From contig JAKAMV010000114.1 in NCBI GenBank assembly GCA_021812735.1, positions 1 through 16,602 on the forward strand: a DNA stretch of 16,602 nt, in the 5' to 3' direction. This document shows, piece after piece, positions 7,210 through 15,539 of the stretch (its first letter is position 1; each line of letters opens with the position of its first letter). The DNA comes from Chloroflexota bacterium (GTDB lineage Bacteria; Chloroflexota; Limnocylindria; Limnocylindrales; CSP1-4). The notes below the pieces were generated by a model. It worked only from the letters and a program-made list of their open reading frames with translations, was not told the DNA's origin and did not search any database. The position numbers were made by a program, and so were the translations under genes.

Positions 7210-7230
7210 GTCCCGACACTCTCTCAGTTA
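7192..7230. promoter_or_regulatory. Perfect 9-bp inverted repeat in a divergent promoter region, candidate operator
   Basis: Taactgaga (7192-7200) and its exact complement tctcagtta (7222-7230) are 30 bp apart start to start, close to three helical turns. One half sits in the spacer of the presumed AlbA_2 promoter, the other just upstream of its -35. The next start codon on the opposite strand is at 7313. This is the layout of a dimer-bound autoregulatory operator. Confidence 0.5.
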
Positions 7231-7300
7231 ACCCGCAGTTCGGCGGTCCAGCGTGGCGGGCCACGCGTCGCCGTGCCGCTGTTTCTGTCAGCGCCACGCC

Positions 7301-7306
7301 TAGACT
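7301..7306 (+). promoter_or_regulatory. -10-like box TAGACT of the NERD gene
   Basis: TAGACT ends 6 nt before the ATG at 7313, again implying a leaderless or near-leaderless transcript. An AGGAG directly touches the ATG and is too close to act as a ribosome site for it. No good -35 is seen. Confidence 0.4.
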
Positions 7307-7312
7307 CAGGAG

Positions 7313-7864
7313 ATGGGCGACTGGCGGGTGAAGTACGACGGGGTGTGCTCGAGGTGCGGCGTCGCGCTCCGCACTGGCGAGGTCGCCGTCTATGACCGGG
7401 CGACCCGCACGATCCGCTGCGTCTCGTGCCCCGCCGCCCCGGACTCCGAGCCGCCCGAGCTCGACACTGGCGTCGCCGGGCGGTCGGCCCGTCAGGAACA
7501 CGAGCGGCGCGCCGCGAAGCGGGAGGCCGCGGTCAGGGGACGCTGGGGGGACCGAATCGGGGGCGTCGTCCTGGCGCTGACCGACGAGCCGCAGCCGATG
7601 AGGGCATGGGCCGCCGGCGCGAAGGGCGAGGAGAAGCTCGCGGAGGCGCTCGACGGCTTCATCGTCCTCCACGACCGTCGCGTCCCCGGCACCAGGGGGA
7701 ACATCGACCACGTCGTCGTCGCGCCGGCGGGCGTGTTCGTCGTGGACGCGAAGCGCTATGAGGGCCGGATCGAGATCCGGAACCACGGCTGGTTCCTGCG
7801 GCCCGACGAGCGGCTCCACGTCGGGCGGCGGGACTGCTCCGCCCTCGCCGACAACCTGGGGTGA
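7313..7864 (+). CDS. NERD-domain nuclease, N-terminal part before an in-frame TGA
   Basis: 183 residues. The N-terminus has a four-Cys zinc ribbon (CSRC at 12-15, CVSC at 36-39), then a basic helical linker (RSARQEHERRAAKREAAVRGR), then the nuclease-related domain: WAAGAKGEEKLAEAL, LHDRRVPGTRGNIDHVVVAP and VFVVDAKRYEGRIEI. Asp132 and the DAK at 145-147 match the PD-(D/E)XK-like metal and catalytic positions of NERD. The frame stops at TGA (7862-7864) in the middle of the domain (DCSALADNLG), but the same frame continues without a shift into QVAAVENALRGAG, where the family's C-terminal half is expected. This looks like a nonsense change in one 263-codon gene, or a readthrough UGA. NERD proteins act on nucleic acids and occur in defence loci; the divergent AlbA_2 neighbour fits that. 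Confidence 0.75.
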   Translation: MGDWRVKYDGVCSRCGVALRTGEVAVYDRATRTIRCVSCPAAPDSEPPELDTGVAGRSARQEHERRAAKREAAVRGRWGDRIGGVVLALTDEPQPMRAWAAGAKGEEKLAEALDGFIVLHDRRVPGTRGNIDHVVVAPAGVFVVDAKRYEGRIEIRNHGWFLRPDERLHVGRRDCSALADNLG

Positions 7865-7867
7865 CAG

Positions 7868-8104
7868 GTGGCGGCCGTCGAGAACGCCCTGCGAGGGGCG
7901 GGCGTCGAGCCCCTGCCGCCGATCACGCCCGTCCTCTGCTTCATCGACGCAGACTGGCCGCTCATCTCGCCGCCCGACGTGTTCCGCGGCGTCCGGCTGG
8001 AGGGCCCCAGGTCACTGCGCCGGAGGCTGGCGGGCGACGCCCTCGACGATGCGGCCATCGCGCGTCTGGCGCGCGTCCTCGCCGCGGCGCTGCCGCCGAA
8101 GTAG
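7868..8104 (+). CDS. NERD-domain protein, C-terminal part after the in-frame TGA
   Basis: Continues the NERD gene in the same frame from a GTG one codon after the TGA at 7862-7864. The segment VENALRGAGVEPLPPITPVLCFIDADWPLI and its end RLARVLAAALPPK match the usual C-terminal half of NERD nuclease proteins (a strand with CF-D-DWPL, then a helix and a short basic end). There is no ribosome binding site of its own, so independent translation is doubtful unless it is coupled to the upstream stop. The context TGA followed by C is known to be a leaky stop in bacteria, so some full-length product is conceivable. A CGA-to-TGA transition in a former Arg codon is the simplest history. Confidence 0.6.
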   Translation: MAAVENALRGAGVEPLPPITPVLCFIDADWPLISPPDVFRGVRLEGPRSLRRRLAGDALDDAAIARLARVLAAALPPK

Positions 8105-8143
8105 CCAGATGCGCGCCGGGCGTCGCGCGCAGTCGATGGCCCG

Positions 8144-8518
8144 GTGTCCGGGGAACCGCTCCTTGCACCGTCGGTCAAGCGCCGCTCCGATGGCCAATGG
8201 GCCTCGCCGCTCGGACCACGATCCTCCACGAACCCGGGCTCCTTCGACTTGTACTCGGTGCCGAGATGACCTTCAGCACGGTGGCGGGATTGCGAGGACG
8301 GCCGGTGGCTCTCGGTCAAACCGACACGGAAACACCGAGAACCAGACAGTCCCAACCGGTATCTCGAAGGCCAGTGCGTGGAGAACCAGCAGGTGGGATT
8401 GGAGCGATTCCACGCCGGATACCTGACGCTGGTGATGGTGCCGGTCTCGACGACTGCGGATCCGGTTATCGGAAGTGTGCGGCGAGGCGGAAGCGCGGGA
8501 ACAGTTCGGGTTCGATGA
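8144..8518 (+). pseudogene. Unidentified decayed coding frame downstream of the NERD gene
   Basis: In the same frame as the NERD gene, a coding-like stretch begins near GTG 8144 (SGEPLLAPSVKRRSDGQW). It reads to NPGSFDLYSVPR, is cut by TGA at 8267-8269, and resumes with ARWRDCEDGRWLSVKPTRKH, NRYLEGQCVENQQVGLERF and HAGYLTLVMVPVSTTADPVI before TGA at 8516-8518. Composition is balanced, with Trp, Cys and Tyr well spread and G/C-biased third positions in the first part, unlike a chance frame. Third positions are less GC-biased after 8267, hinting at foreign or relaxed sequence. It overlaps the 3' end of the opposing sigma-factor gene by ~50 nt. I do not recognise the family. Confidence 0.35.
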
Positions 8519-9503
8519 ATGAGGTGATCGACGCAATGCGGCTGCTGCGCGTCTCCAGGACGGCGATCGCCCAGGCCATATGGTCGGCGACAGGGTCGGC
8601 GCCGAGGTAGAAGGCGATCGCCGGTTGTCCGCCATTGACGGTGAGGAGGGTGTGCCGCCAACTCGGGCATCGCGTCATCGGCACTTCGTGCGCGAAGGCG
8701 GCGACGGCTGCAACGCCCTGGTACCAGGTGGTGAGCGGGGGCATCGTCCAGGTGACGTCGTCGGTGAGCAGCGATACGAACGTGTCGAGGTCGCCCGTCT
8801 CCAGCGCCACGGCGAATTGGGCCGCGAGTCGGCGGAGTCCGCCGTCGTCTGCCGGCTCGGTCGACCATGGCTCCTCAGCCCTCAGATCTCGCGCCACCAG
8901 CGTGCGCCGAGCCCGCGAGAGTGCGGAGTTGACCGATGTGGCCGTGGTGGACATGACCCCGGCGATCTCGGCAGCACTGAACCCGAGGACGTCGGCGAGC
9001 AGCAGCGCCGCGCGCTGGTTGCCGGGCAGGTGCTGCAGGGCGGCGATGAAGGCGAGCTCAAGTGACTCCCGGCGGAGCGCATGTTGCGTCGGGTCGGTGT
9101 CCGGGTACGGCGTGATCCAGGCGATCTCGGTCGAAGGCTGGGCCTCGAGGTCGACCAGCTCGCTGGCTGGGCTGAGGTCGATGGGCAGCGCACGCCGGGC
9201 GCGAGCGGTGGACAGATCGAGGCAGACGCGGGTCGCCACCGTGAAGAGCCAGGTCCGGACCGAGCTGCGCCCCTCAAAGGCATGCAGTCCACGCCAGGCA
9301 CGCAGGAGCGCCTCTTGGACGGCATCGTCGGCGTCGTGGACCGAGCCGAGCATGCGATAGCAGTGGGCGTGCAACGGGCCCCGGATGGGCGCGATCAGCC
9401 GCGTGAACGCAGCATGATCGCCCTCGCGAGCCGCGGCGAGATCGGCATCGTCCCTTCTCAGCGACGGCGCGTTCTCGATCCGATTCACCGGATTCTCGCC
9501 CAT
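8466..9503 (-). CDS. Large ECF-type RNA polymerase sigma factor with SnoaL-like C-terminal domain
   Basis: A 345-residue sigma-70 factor of the long extracytoplasmic-function type (SigG/SigX5-like). Region 2 is at roughly residues 25-105 (CYRMLGSVHDADDAVQEALLRAW, FEGRSSVRTWLFTVATRVCLD). Region 4 is at roughly 150-205 (LPGNQRAALLLADVLGFSAAEIAGVM, SVNSALSRARRTL). After it comes a ~120-residue NTF2/SnoaL-like domain (AVALETGDLDTFVSLLTDDVTWTMPP, WYQGVAAVAAF), which in related factors replaces an anti-sigma factor and modulates activity. ATG 9503 is preferred over GTG 9557: it begins MGENPVNRIENA at the usual family length, and a GATAAT box lies 7 nt before it. The nearby decayed YciI-family gene fits the known habit of such sigma factors to neighbour YciI/DGPF genes. 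Confidence 0.85.
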   Translation of the reverse strand: MGENPVNRIENAPSLRRDDADLAAAREGDHAAFTRLIAPIRGPLHAHCYRMLGSVHDADDAVQEALLRAWRGLHAFEGRSSVRTWLFTVATRVCLDLSTARARRALPIDLSPASELVDLEAQPSTEIAWITPYPDTDPTQHALRRESLELAFIAALQHLPGNQRAALLLADVLGFSAAEIAGVMSTTATSVNSALSRARRTLVARDLRAEEPWSTEPADDGGLRRLAAQFAVALETGDLDTFVSLLTDDVTWTMPPLTTWYQGVAAVAAFAHEVPMTRCPSWRHTLLTVNGGQPAIAFYLGADPVADHMAWAIAVLETRSSRIASITSFIEPELFPRFRLAAHFR

Positions 9504-9510
9504 TGCGACG

Positions 9511-9516
9511 ATTATC
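9511..9516 (-). promoter_or_regulatory. -10-like GATAAT of the sigma-factor gene
   Basis: GATAAT on the minus strand matches the -10 consensus at 5 of 6 positions and ends 7 nt before ATG 9503, implying a leaderless transcript. A nearby GGGAGGG is 12 nt from the ATG, far for a Shine-Dalgarno. No clear -35 is present. Confidence 0.4.
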
Positions 9517-9622
9517 CCTCCCTCGCACGGTCTCACCAGGTGAACGATCCGATCCACCGACTCGCCTTGGCGATCCGCGGAGCGCGAGCGGCCACGATCC
9601 CCGGCTGAGGAGATGAGAGCGA

Positions 9623-9913
9623 ATGGCGACAGAACCGAAACCCATCGATCACACGTTCACCGCGCCGATCGGCGTCGAGGTGAAGGGCGAGATCTGGAAC
9701 TGCGTCGAGATGCCCGACTCCGCGCAGTTCTTCGGCACCAGGCGGTCCGTCCGCGTCGATGGCACCGTCGACGGGATCCCGCTGTCGAACGTCGGGCTAT
9801 GGGTCACCGGGCGCGGCGGGCACATGGTGCCGCTCAACGCCAAGCTCCGCAAGCAGCTCGGCAAGGGCATCGGGGACGAGGTCACCGTCCACCTGGAGCG
9901 GCGCCGCAGTTGA
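9623..9913 (+). CDS. DUF1905 family protein
   Basis: A 96-residue protein matching the DUF1905 domain from end to end. It starts HTFTAPIGVEVKGEIWNCVEM, has the FFGTRRSVRVDGTVDGIPL core, a GGHMVPLNAKLRKQLGKGIGD segment, and ends DEVTVHLERRRS. The family is a small beta-barrel-like fold of unknown function, often found alone or fused to YdeI-type (OmdA) domains. GAGGAG at 9607-9612 lies 10 nt before the ATG, a reasonable ribosome binding site. It is divergent from the sigma factor, with 119 nt between starts that include an interrupted palindrome TCACC-A-GGTGA near 9530-9545. Its 3' end faces the decayed YciI gene. Confidence 0.85.
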   Translation: MATEPKPIDHTFTAPIGVEVKGEIWNCVEMPDSAQFFGTRRSVRVDGTVDGIPLSNVGLWVTGRGGHMVPLNAKLRKQLGKGIGDEVTVHLERRRS

Positions 9914-9929
9914 CCCACCGTGCGTCCAG

Positions 9930-10107
9930 TCAGGTGAGCGGGTCGGACTGGAACGCGCGGACCTCTTGTGCGCACCGCAGGCGGTCGCGATCTTCGCGGC
10001 CCATTCGAGGGCTGCGGCTCGGGTGGGAGGTCGACGATGGCGAAGCCGCCGTCGAGCTCCTTGGTCTGCGGGTAGGTGCCGTCGGTCACACATCCACTGG
10101 CCCGCAT
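9930..10107 (-). pseudogene. Truncated, frameshifted YciI-family (DGPF-type) protein
   Basis: Minus-strand fragments in three frames line up with the C-terminal half of YciI-family proteins: VTDGTYPQTKELDGGFAIVD, then ALEWAAKIATAC, then CAQEVRAFQSDPLT with a TGA at 9930-9932. The normal family order is DGPF-type motif, GGF..VD, ALEWAAKI, RCAQEVREF. Two single-base indels (near 10015-10030 and near 9965-9975) restore one frame. The first half of the family, about 60 residues, is missing, and the homology ends where the recombinase remnant begins on the opposite strand. Members are often encoded beside ECF sigma factors, as here. Clearly non-functional if the sequence is right. Confidence 0.65.
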
Positions 10108-10109
10108 GA

Positions 10110-11218
<1,109 letters not shown>

Positions 11219-11220
11219 TA

Positions 11221-11498
11221 CCGCATGCGTGGCGCCCGGCCGAATCGCCGAGCGGCCCGGGACGCTGCCCAGACAGCATTCGAGCCCACCGCCTGTGCGA
11301 TGGGCCCGACTGCTTCTCCCCGGTGCGCGGCGCACCTGCCGGACGGCGGCGCAGCTCGCGACACCTCCCGCCCCCCGACGGGCTGGCGCTCAACGGTAGC
11401 GCCGTGCAAGCGCTTTCGCCACGGACGAATGTCGTACGAGCGTGCGAACCCCGGCAGCGACTCGGTGCCGGGGCGCGTCGCGGCGCTGGCAGGCCTCG
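11221..11498. other. Intergenic region between glnA and tRNA-Pro, with a hairpin downstream of glnA
   Basis: No gene is recognised. At 11449-11473 ccccggca and tgccgggg form a perfect 8-bp GC stem with a 9-nt loop, 25 nt past the glnA stop. It lacks a following U-tract, so it may be a weak or Rho-assisted terminator or simply protect the 3' end. Confidence 0.4.
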
Positions 11499-12854
11499 CT
11501 AGTACGCCTCGAGGTAGCGGTCCAGCTCCCAGCCGGTGACCTGCGTGCGGTACTCGTCCCACTCGGCCCGCTTGGCCGAGACGTAGTGCGCAAGCACGTG
11601 GTCGCCGAGCGCCTCGCCGATGACCGCGTCCCGCTCCAGCTCGTCGATGGCCTCGCCGAGGGTCCCGGGCAACTCGCGGATCCCCTTCTCGGCGATCCGC
11701 GAGGCGTCCATCTCGAACAGCGATTCCTCCACGGGCTCGCTGAGCACAAGGCCGCGCTCCACGCCGTCGAGGCCCGCCGCGATCATCGCCGCGAAGGCGA
11801 GATAGGTGTTGGACGAGGGGTCGGGGCAGCGGACCTCGGCGCGCGTGCCCTCCACGGACTTGCCGGGCGAGATCATCGGCACGCGGATGAGCGCGGAGCG
11901 GTTGGTGCGGCCCCAGGTGATGTACGTGGGGGCCTCGTAGCCGGGGATGAGCCGCTTGTACGAGTTCACGAGCGGGGCGAGGATCGCGGACATGCCCCGG
12001 GCGTGGGCGAGGATGCCGGCCATGTACGAGGTCGCGACCTCGGACAGGCCGTAGGGCGCGCCCGGGTCGGCGAAGGCGTTGCGGGCGGCCGCGATCGAGT
12101 AGAGGCTCTGGTGGGTGTGCATGCCGGAGCCGTTGATGCCGTGGATGGGCTTGGGCATGAACGTGGCGTACAGGCCGTGCAGCTGGGCGATCGCCTTGAG
12201 CGTGAACTTGAACGTCACCGCGTTGTCGGCGGTCTTGAGCGCGTCGGCGTACTCGAAGTCGATCTCGTGCTGGCCCTCGGCCACCTCGTGGTGCGCGGCC
12301 TCGACGCGGATGCCGAAGGCCTCGAGCGCGTCCACCATGTCCTGGCGGACCTCCTGCGCGAGGTCGGTCGAGTAGTCGAAGTAGCCCGCCTGGTCGTGGG
12401 GCAGCGGCTTGATGGCGCCGTCCTCGCCGCGCCGGAGCAGGAAGAACTCGAGCTCGGGGCCGGTGTTGACGATGTACCCCAGCGCCCGCGCCCGCTCCAC
12501 CTGGCGCCGCAGCACGTAGCGCGGATCGCCGGCGAAGGGCTCGCCGCGGGGCGTGTAGACGTCGCAGATGACGCGGGCGGTGCCGCGGGGGCCGCTGCCG
12601 GGCTGCCAGGGGATCTCGTTGAACGTCGTCATGTCGGGCGCGAGGTACTGGTCCGACTCGGCGATCCGCGTGAAGCCCTCCACCGAGCTGCCGTCGAACC
12701 ACGTCCCGTGCAGGACTGCATCCTCGAGCCGGCCGATCGGGATGGTCACGGCCTTGACCACGCCGAGGATGTCGGTGAACTGGAGCTGCACGAAACGGAT
12801 GCCGCGCTCGCGCGCCGCCTGGATCCGCGCCTGGGGGTCGAGTCCGTCCGTCAC
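11499..12854 (-). CDS. glnA: Glutamine synthetase, type I (alpha subtype)
   Basis: ATP-dependent ligation of ammonia to glutamate, the main entry of nitrogen into metabolism, as a cytosolic dodecamer. The 451 residues carry the full set of GS motifs: FDGSSVEGF (53-61), GPELEFF (132-138), HHEVAEGQHEIDF (188-200), NGSGMHTHQS (241-250), NSYKRL (297-302) and RCPDPSSN. It resembles the Bacillus-type alpha form: Arg63 after EGFT corresponds to the feedback-sensing Arg, and the adenylylation loop has SLFEMD instead of NLYDL, so no target Tyr. The GTG at 12854 is chosen for the GGAGG at 12865-12869 (10 nt spacing) and the family N-terminus. The upstream resB frame runs into it with no stop. An Lrp/AsnC regulator lies beyond resB. 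Confidence 0.92.
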   Translation of the reverse strand: MTDGLDPQARIQAARERGIRFVQLQFTDILGVVKAVTIPIGRLEDAVLHGTWFDGSSVEGFTRIAESDQYLAPDMTTFNEIPWQPGSGPRGTARVICDVYTPRGEPFAGDPRYVLRRQVERARALGYIVNTGPELEFFLLRRGEDGAIKPLPHDQAGYFDYSTDLAQEVRQDMVDALEAFGIRVEAAHHEVAEGQHEIDFEYADALKTADNAVTFKFTLKAIAQLHGLYATFMPKPIHGINGSGMHTHQSLYSIAAARNAFADPGAPYGLSEVATSYMAGILAHARGMSAILAPLVNSYKRLIPGYEAPTYITWGRTNRSALIRVPMISPGKSVEGTRAEVRCPDPSSNTYLAFAAMIAAGLDGVERGLVLSEPVEESLFEMDASRIAEKGIRELPGTLGEAIDELERDAVIGEALGDHVLAHYVSAKRAEWDEYRTQVTGWELDRYLEAY

Positions 12855-14462
12855 GCCGTGGGTGCCTCCGTGTGGTTGCACGGAGTCTAGACCGGTGGCC
12901 GCCGGCGCAGGGGGCGGCGGCAGGTTGCGGATGGGGGATGGCGGGGTGTCGGTCAGGCGGGCGGGGGTCGCTCGGTCCGGCGGGTTCGCGGCGCCGCGAG
13001 CCGCCACCAAGTCGTCGAGGAAGCGCCCGAACTCGCGCCCCACGTCCACGTACCGGTCCGCCTTGACGGTGAGCGCCAGGCGGCCCTCGGCGGTGAGCCG
13101 GCCCCAGATGCGCCGCCGCGGCATCCAGAACGTGATCAGCAGGCCGACGATGAGGAGCAGGAACGCGAGCCAGGCGACATCGGCGCCCGGGTCCTTCTTG
13201 GCGATCAGCAGGGTGTACTGCGAGACCCCGGAGAACACGACCGAGAAGTCGGTCCCGTCGGGCACCGCCGCCTCGCCCTGCGCGAGCGCCACCGGTCCGA
13301 GGCCCACCGTCGTGGTCGTCCCGTCGGCGTTGAGCGTGCCCCGGAACGGCAGGACGAGCAGAATCCCGGTGCCCGAGCTGTCCTTCTGGAGGACCAGCTG
13401 GAGGGCCACGTCGCGGCCCGGCACGGCGAGCTGCGCGAACGGCAGGCTGGCCACCGTGTCGGTCATCGGCACCGCGCCCGACCACAGCGGCCTGCCGTCC
13501 TGGTCGCGGATGACCAGCACCGGCGCGGGCCCGAAGCCGTTCTGGTGGAACGTGTAGCCGGCCGCCTCCAGCGGGTCGTTGACGCGGATCACCTTGTCGG
13601 CGATCTGCTGGCCGTTCTGGTAGACGGCGAGGTGCGTGGTGAAGTCGCTCGGGTGGCCCGTGTCGAGGCCGGGCGCCGAGAAGCCGAGGTTCTTGACCAG
13701 CAGCAGCCCGGGCGTGCCGATTGGCTGGACGGTGAGCGAGTCGCCGTTGGCGACCACCAGGGCCTGCTCGTCGCCGAGTGCGCTGGTGGCCGCCGCCGCG
13801 ACCAGGAACAGCACGAGCCCGGCGTGGGTGAGCAGCGTGGCCAGCTTCACCCACCGGTTGCGGTCGCCGTAGAGGAAGGTGACGCCGTCGACCTGCGCCT
13901 GGCGCACCCGGTAGTGGTGCCGCCGGAGGGTCGCGGCCACGGTCGCCGCGTCCACGCCGTCGAGGGCCGCACGCTCGGGCAGGCGCGGGTCGAAGAAGGG
14001 CTCCGGCTGGACGACGCGAATGTCGGCGCCGGCGCGCCACAGGCGGGGCGTGCGGTCGACGGTGCAGGCGACGATGGACAGGATCAGGATCACGAGGCCC
14101 ACGCTGAACCACGTGGACGTGAACACGTGGAACAGCTGCAGGCGCTCGAGCGCGTTCACCACGCCCACGCCGAGCACCGGGTCGTACTCCGCGTGGAGCT
14201 TGCCCATCTCGTTGGCGTAGTCCGTCGCGGAGCGGAAGGCGAAGCCCGGCAGCTGCTTGAGCGTCATGCCCACCACGGCGAACAGGGCGAGCACGATGAT
14301 CTGGACGACCGCGAAGTCGACGGACGTCAGCAGGCCCCAGACCGCACTGCCGACACGGAGGGCAAGCCCGGGCACGGGACGGACGGCGGGACGGCGGGCG
14401 GCGATCGTGGCGATCGGCGGGCTCCTCGCGCTGCGGTGCAGAGCGGCGACGGGACGCGGCAC
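12855..14462 (-). CDS. resB: ResB-like cytochrome c biogenesis protein, in frame with glnA
   Basis: Membrane subunit of the Ccs/ResBC system that carries haem across the membrane and attaches it to apocytochromes c. The ~536-residue segment has the ResB plan: helices at about 49-68 (FAVVQIIVLALFAVVGMTL), 118-134 and 207-228, a large extracytoplasmic domain (230-425), and a last helix at 428-447 (VAWLAFLLLIVGLLITFW). PEYDP-like (EYDPVLGVG) and HTFHQNGFGP-like (YTFHQNGFGP) motifs are recognisable. After residue ~485 comes a Pro-rich tail that runs without a stop into GlnA (open frame 11499-14462, 987 codons), so either a real fusion exists or the resB stop was lost. The partner ResC/CcsA is not in the window. 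The GTG 14462 start has no ribosome site and is uncertain. Confidence 0.8.
12865..12889 (-). promoter_or_regulatory. Possible internal promoter and ribosome site of glnA
   Basis: On the minus strand TAGACT (12884-12889) is the same -10-like hexamer as before the NERD gene. It is followed by GGAGG (12865-12869) 10 nt before the GTG at 12854. This would let glnA be transcribed from within the 3' end of the resB frame. No -35 is recognisable. Confidence 0.4.
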
Positions 14463-14544
14463 GCTCGCCGGGGGATGGTACCGCGGGGTGTCCTCGGGGG
14501 CGGCGGGACCGATGCCCAGGGGGGAGCGGCGGCGGGAGGCTACC

Positions 14545-14835
14545 GGCGGGGGCGATCGGCGGGGGCGGCGGGGGCGATCGGCGGCGGGTGGTCGGCGGGG
14601 GCGGCCGGCGGCGGGGGGATCGGCGAACGTCGTTCCGCTGTACCGGTCGAGCCGGTAGTACGCGCCAGATCAGGCCGCGATACCGGCACCGGCGGTATTT
14701 CGGGGGTTCCTCGTGCGTGCGCCGCCGGGACCTCTTGGATACCACCGGCGGGGGCGGTATCCAGGGCGAAGCGGCGGCGGGGGCGGTGCCCAGGGGGACG
14801 CGGCGGCGGGTGGGGCGGTGCCCCGGGCGAAGGGC
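14545..14835. repeat. G-rich degenerate tandem repeats upstream of resB
   Basis: Two blocks of short repeats fill most of the 454-nt gap between resB and the Lrp gene. In the first, ggcgggggcgatcggc occurs at 14545 and again at 14567. In the second, a unit like ggcgggggcggtnnccaggg recurs at 14747 and 14776, and more loosely near 14806, period ~29-32 nt. Multiple G-runs on the plus strand could form quadruplexes. The minus strand reads as Pro-rich frames (HPPPRPPG, IPPPPAAPADH) with no ribosome site or defined domain. I see no gene here. Confidence 0.6.
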
Positions 14836-14916
14836 GGGATCGGTCGCGGCGGGCGGTCGTGAGCCTGAACGGTCCCAGCCGCGGGGCGCCCGCAGAGCGG
14901 CCGTCGTGGGTCCCGC

Positions 14917-15399
14917 CTACCGCGTCCCCCACTGGTAGCTCTGCTTGAGCAGGCGCAGGTAGACGAACGTCTCGGTCTCGCGGACACCGGGGATCTTGCG
15001 CAGCTTGGTCGACAGGAACACCAGCAGCGCGTCATTGTCCGCCGCGACGCACTCGACGAGGATGTCATACGTGCCGGCGGTGACCACCACGTAGTCCGTC
15101 TCCGGGAAGGCGGCGATCTCCTCCGCGACCTCGATCAGCCGGTCGGCCTGGACCTTGATGCCGATCATCGCCATCTGCTGGAAGCCCAGCTTGAGCGGGT
15201 CGGTGACGCCCACGATCTGGAGGATGCCCTCGCTGATCATCCGCCCGGTGCGCGCGCGCACGGCTGCCTCGGACACGCCAAGGTCGGTGGCGATCTGCGT
15301 GAACGGCCGGCGGCCGTCCTCCTGGAGCTGCTCGATGATGCGCTTGTCGAGGTCGGAGACCTCGTGCACACGGGCGGTGCGGCCTCGCGCCTCGTTCAT
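14917..15399 (-). CDS. Lrp/AsnC family transcriptional regulator
   Basis: A 160-residue feast/famine regulator. The N-terminal helix-turn-helix is at about 15-65 (DLDKRIIEQLQEDGRRPFTQ, IATDLGVSEAAVRARTGRM). A linker strand follows, then the RAM ligand-binding domain at about 75-150 (MIGIKVQADRLIEVAEEIAA, YVVVTAGTYDILVECVAAD, LRKIPGVRETETFVYLRLLK). Family members bind amino acids as octamers and activate or repress amino-acid metabolism genes. The ATG at 15399 has AAGGAG 6 nt upstream. The nearest downstream genes on the same strand are resB and glnA, so nitrogen or amino-acid control is plausible but not shown. The ~180-nt 5' region holds a dyad (15430-15448) that could be its own binding site. 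Confidence 0.88.
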   Translation of the reverse strand: MNEARGRTARVHEVSDLDKRIIEQLQEDGRRPFTQIATDLGVSEAAVRARTGRMISEGILQIVGVTDPLKLGFQQMAMIGIKVQADRLIEVAEEIAAFPETDYVVVTAGTYDILVECVAADNDALLVFLSTKLRKIPGVRETETFVYLRLLKQSYQWGTR

Positions 15400-15429
15400 C
15401 TGGGCTCCTTGGCCCGCACGCCACCGGGG

Positions 15430-15484
15430 CGATGCCTCGCGTGCATCGACAGGCCCCGCGCGGGTGCGGTGGCGGCGGATGCTA
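15430..15484 (-). promoter_or_regulatory. Candidate promoter and operator of the Lrp/AsnC gene
   Basis: TAGCAT (15479-15484, minus) is a -10-like box that would give a ~73-nt leader. Within that leader cgatgc and gcatcg (15430-15448) form a 6-bp dyad with a 7-nt centre, the size of typical Lrp half-site pairs, so autorepression is possible. No clear -35 is present. Confidence 0.35.
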
Positions 15485-15539
15485 GCACGAGGTCGACGAT
15501 TGGCCCACGGGTTCCGCAGGGCGGGTCAAGGAGCTGTCC

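Noticed and set aside
7862..8269. TGA as a reassigned sense codon, suggested by two in-frame TGAs
   Set aside because: Several intact genes in the window (for example at 4767, 4949 and 15578) end in TGA at the expected protein end.
14540..14932. Pro-rich minus-strand frames between the Lrp gene and resB
   Set aside because: They follow from G-rich repeats, have no ribosome binding site or domain, and each frame is equally Pro/Arg-rich.
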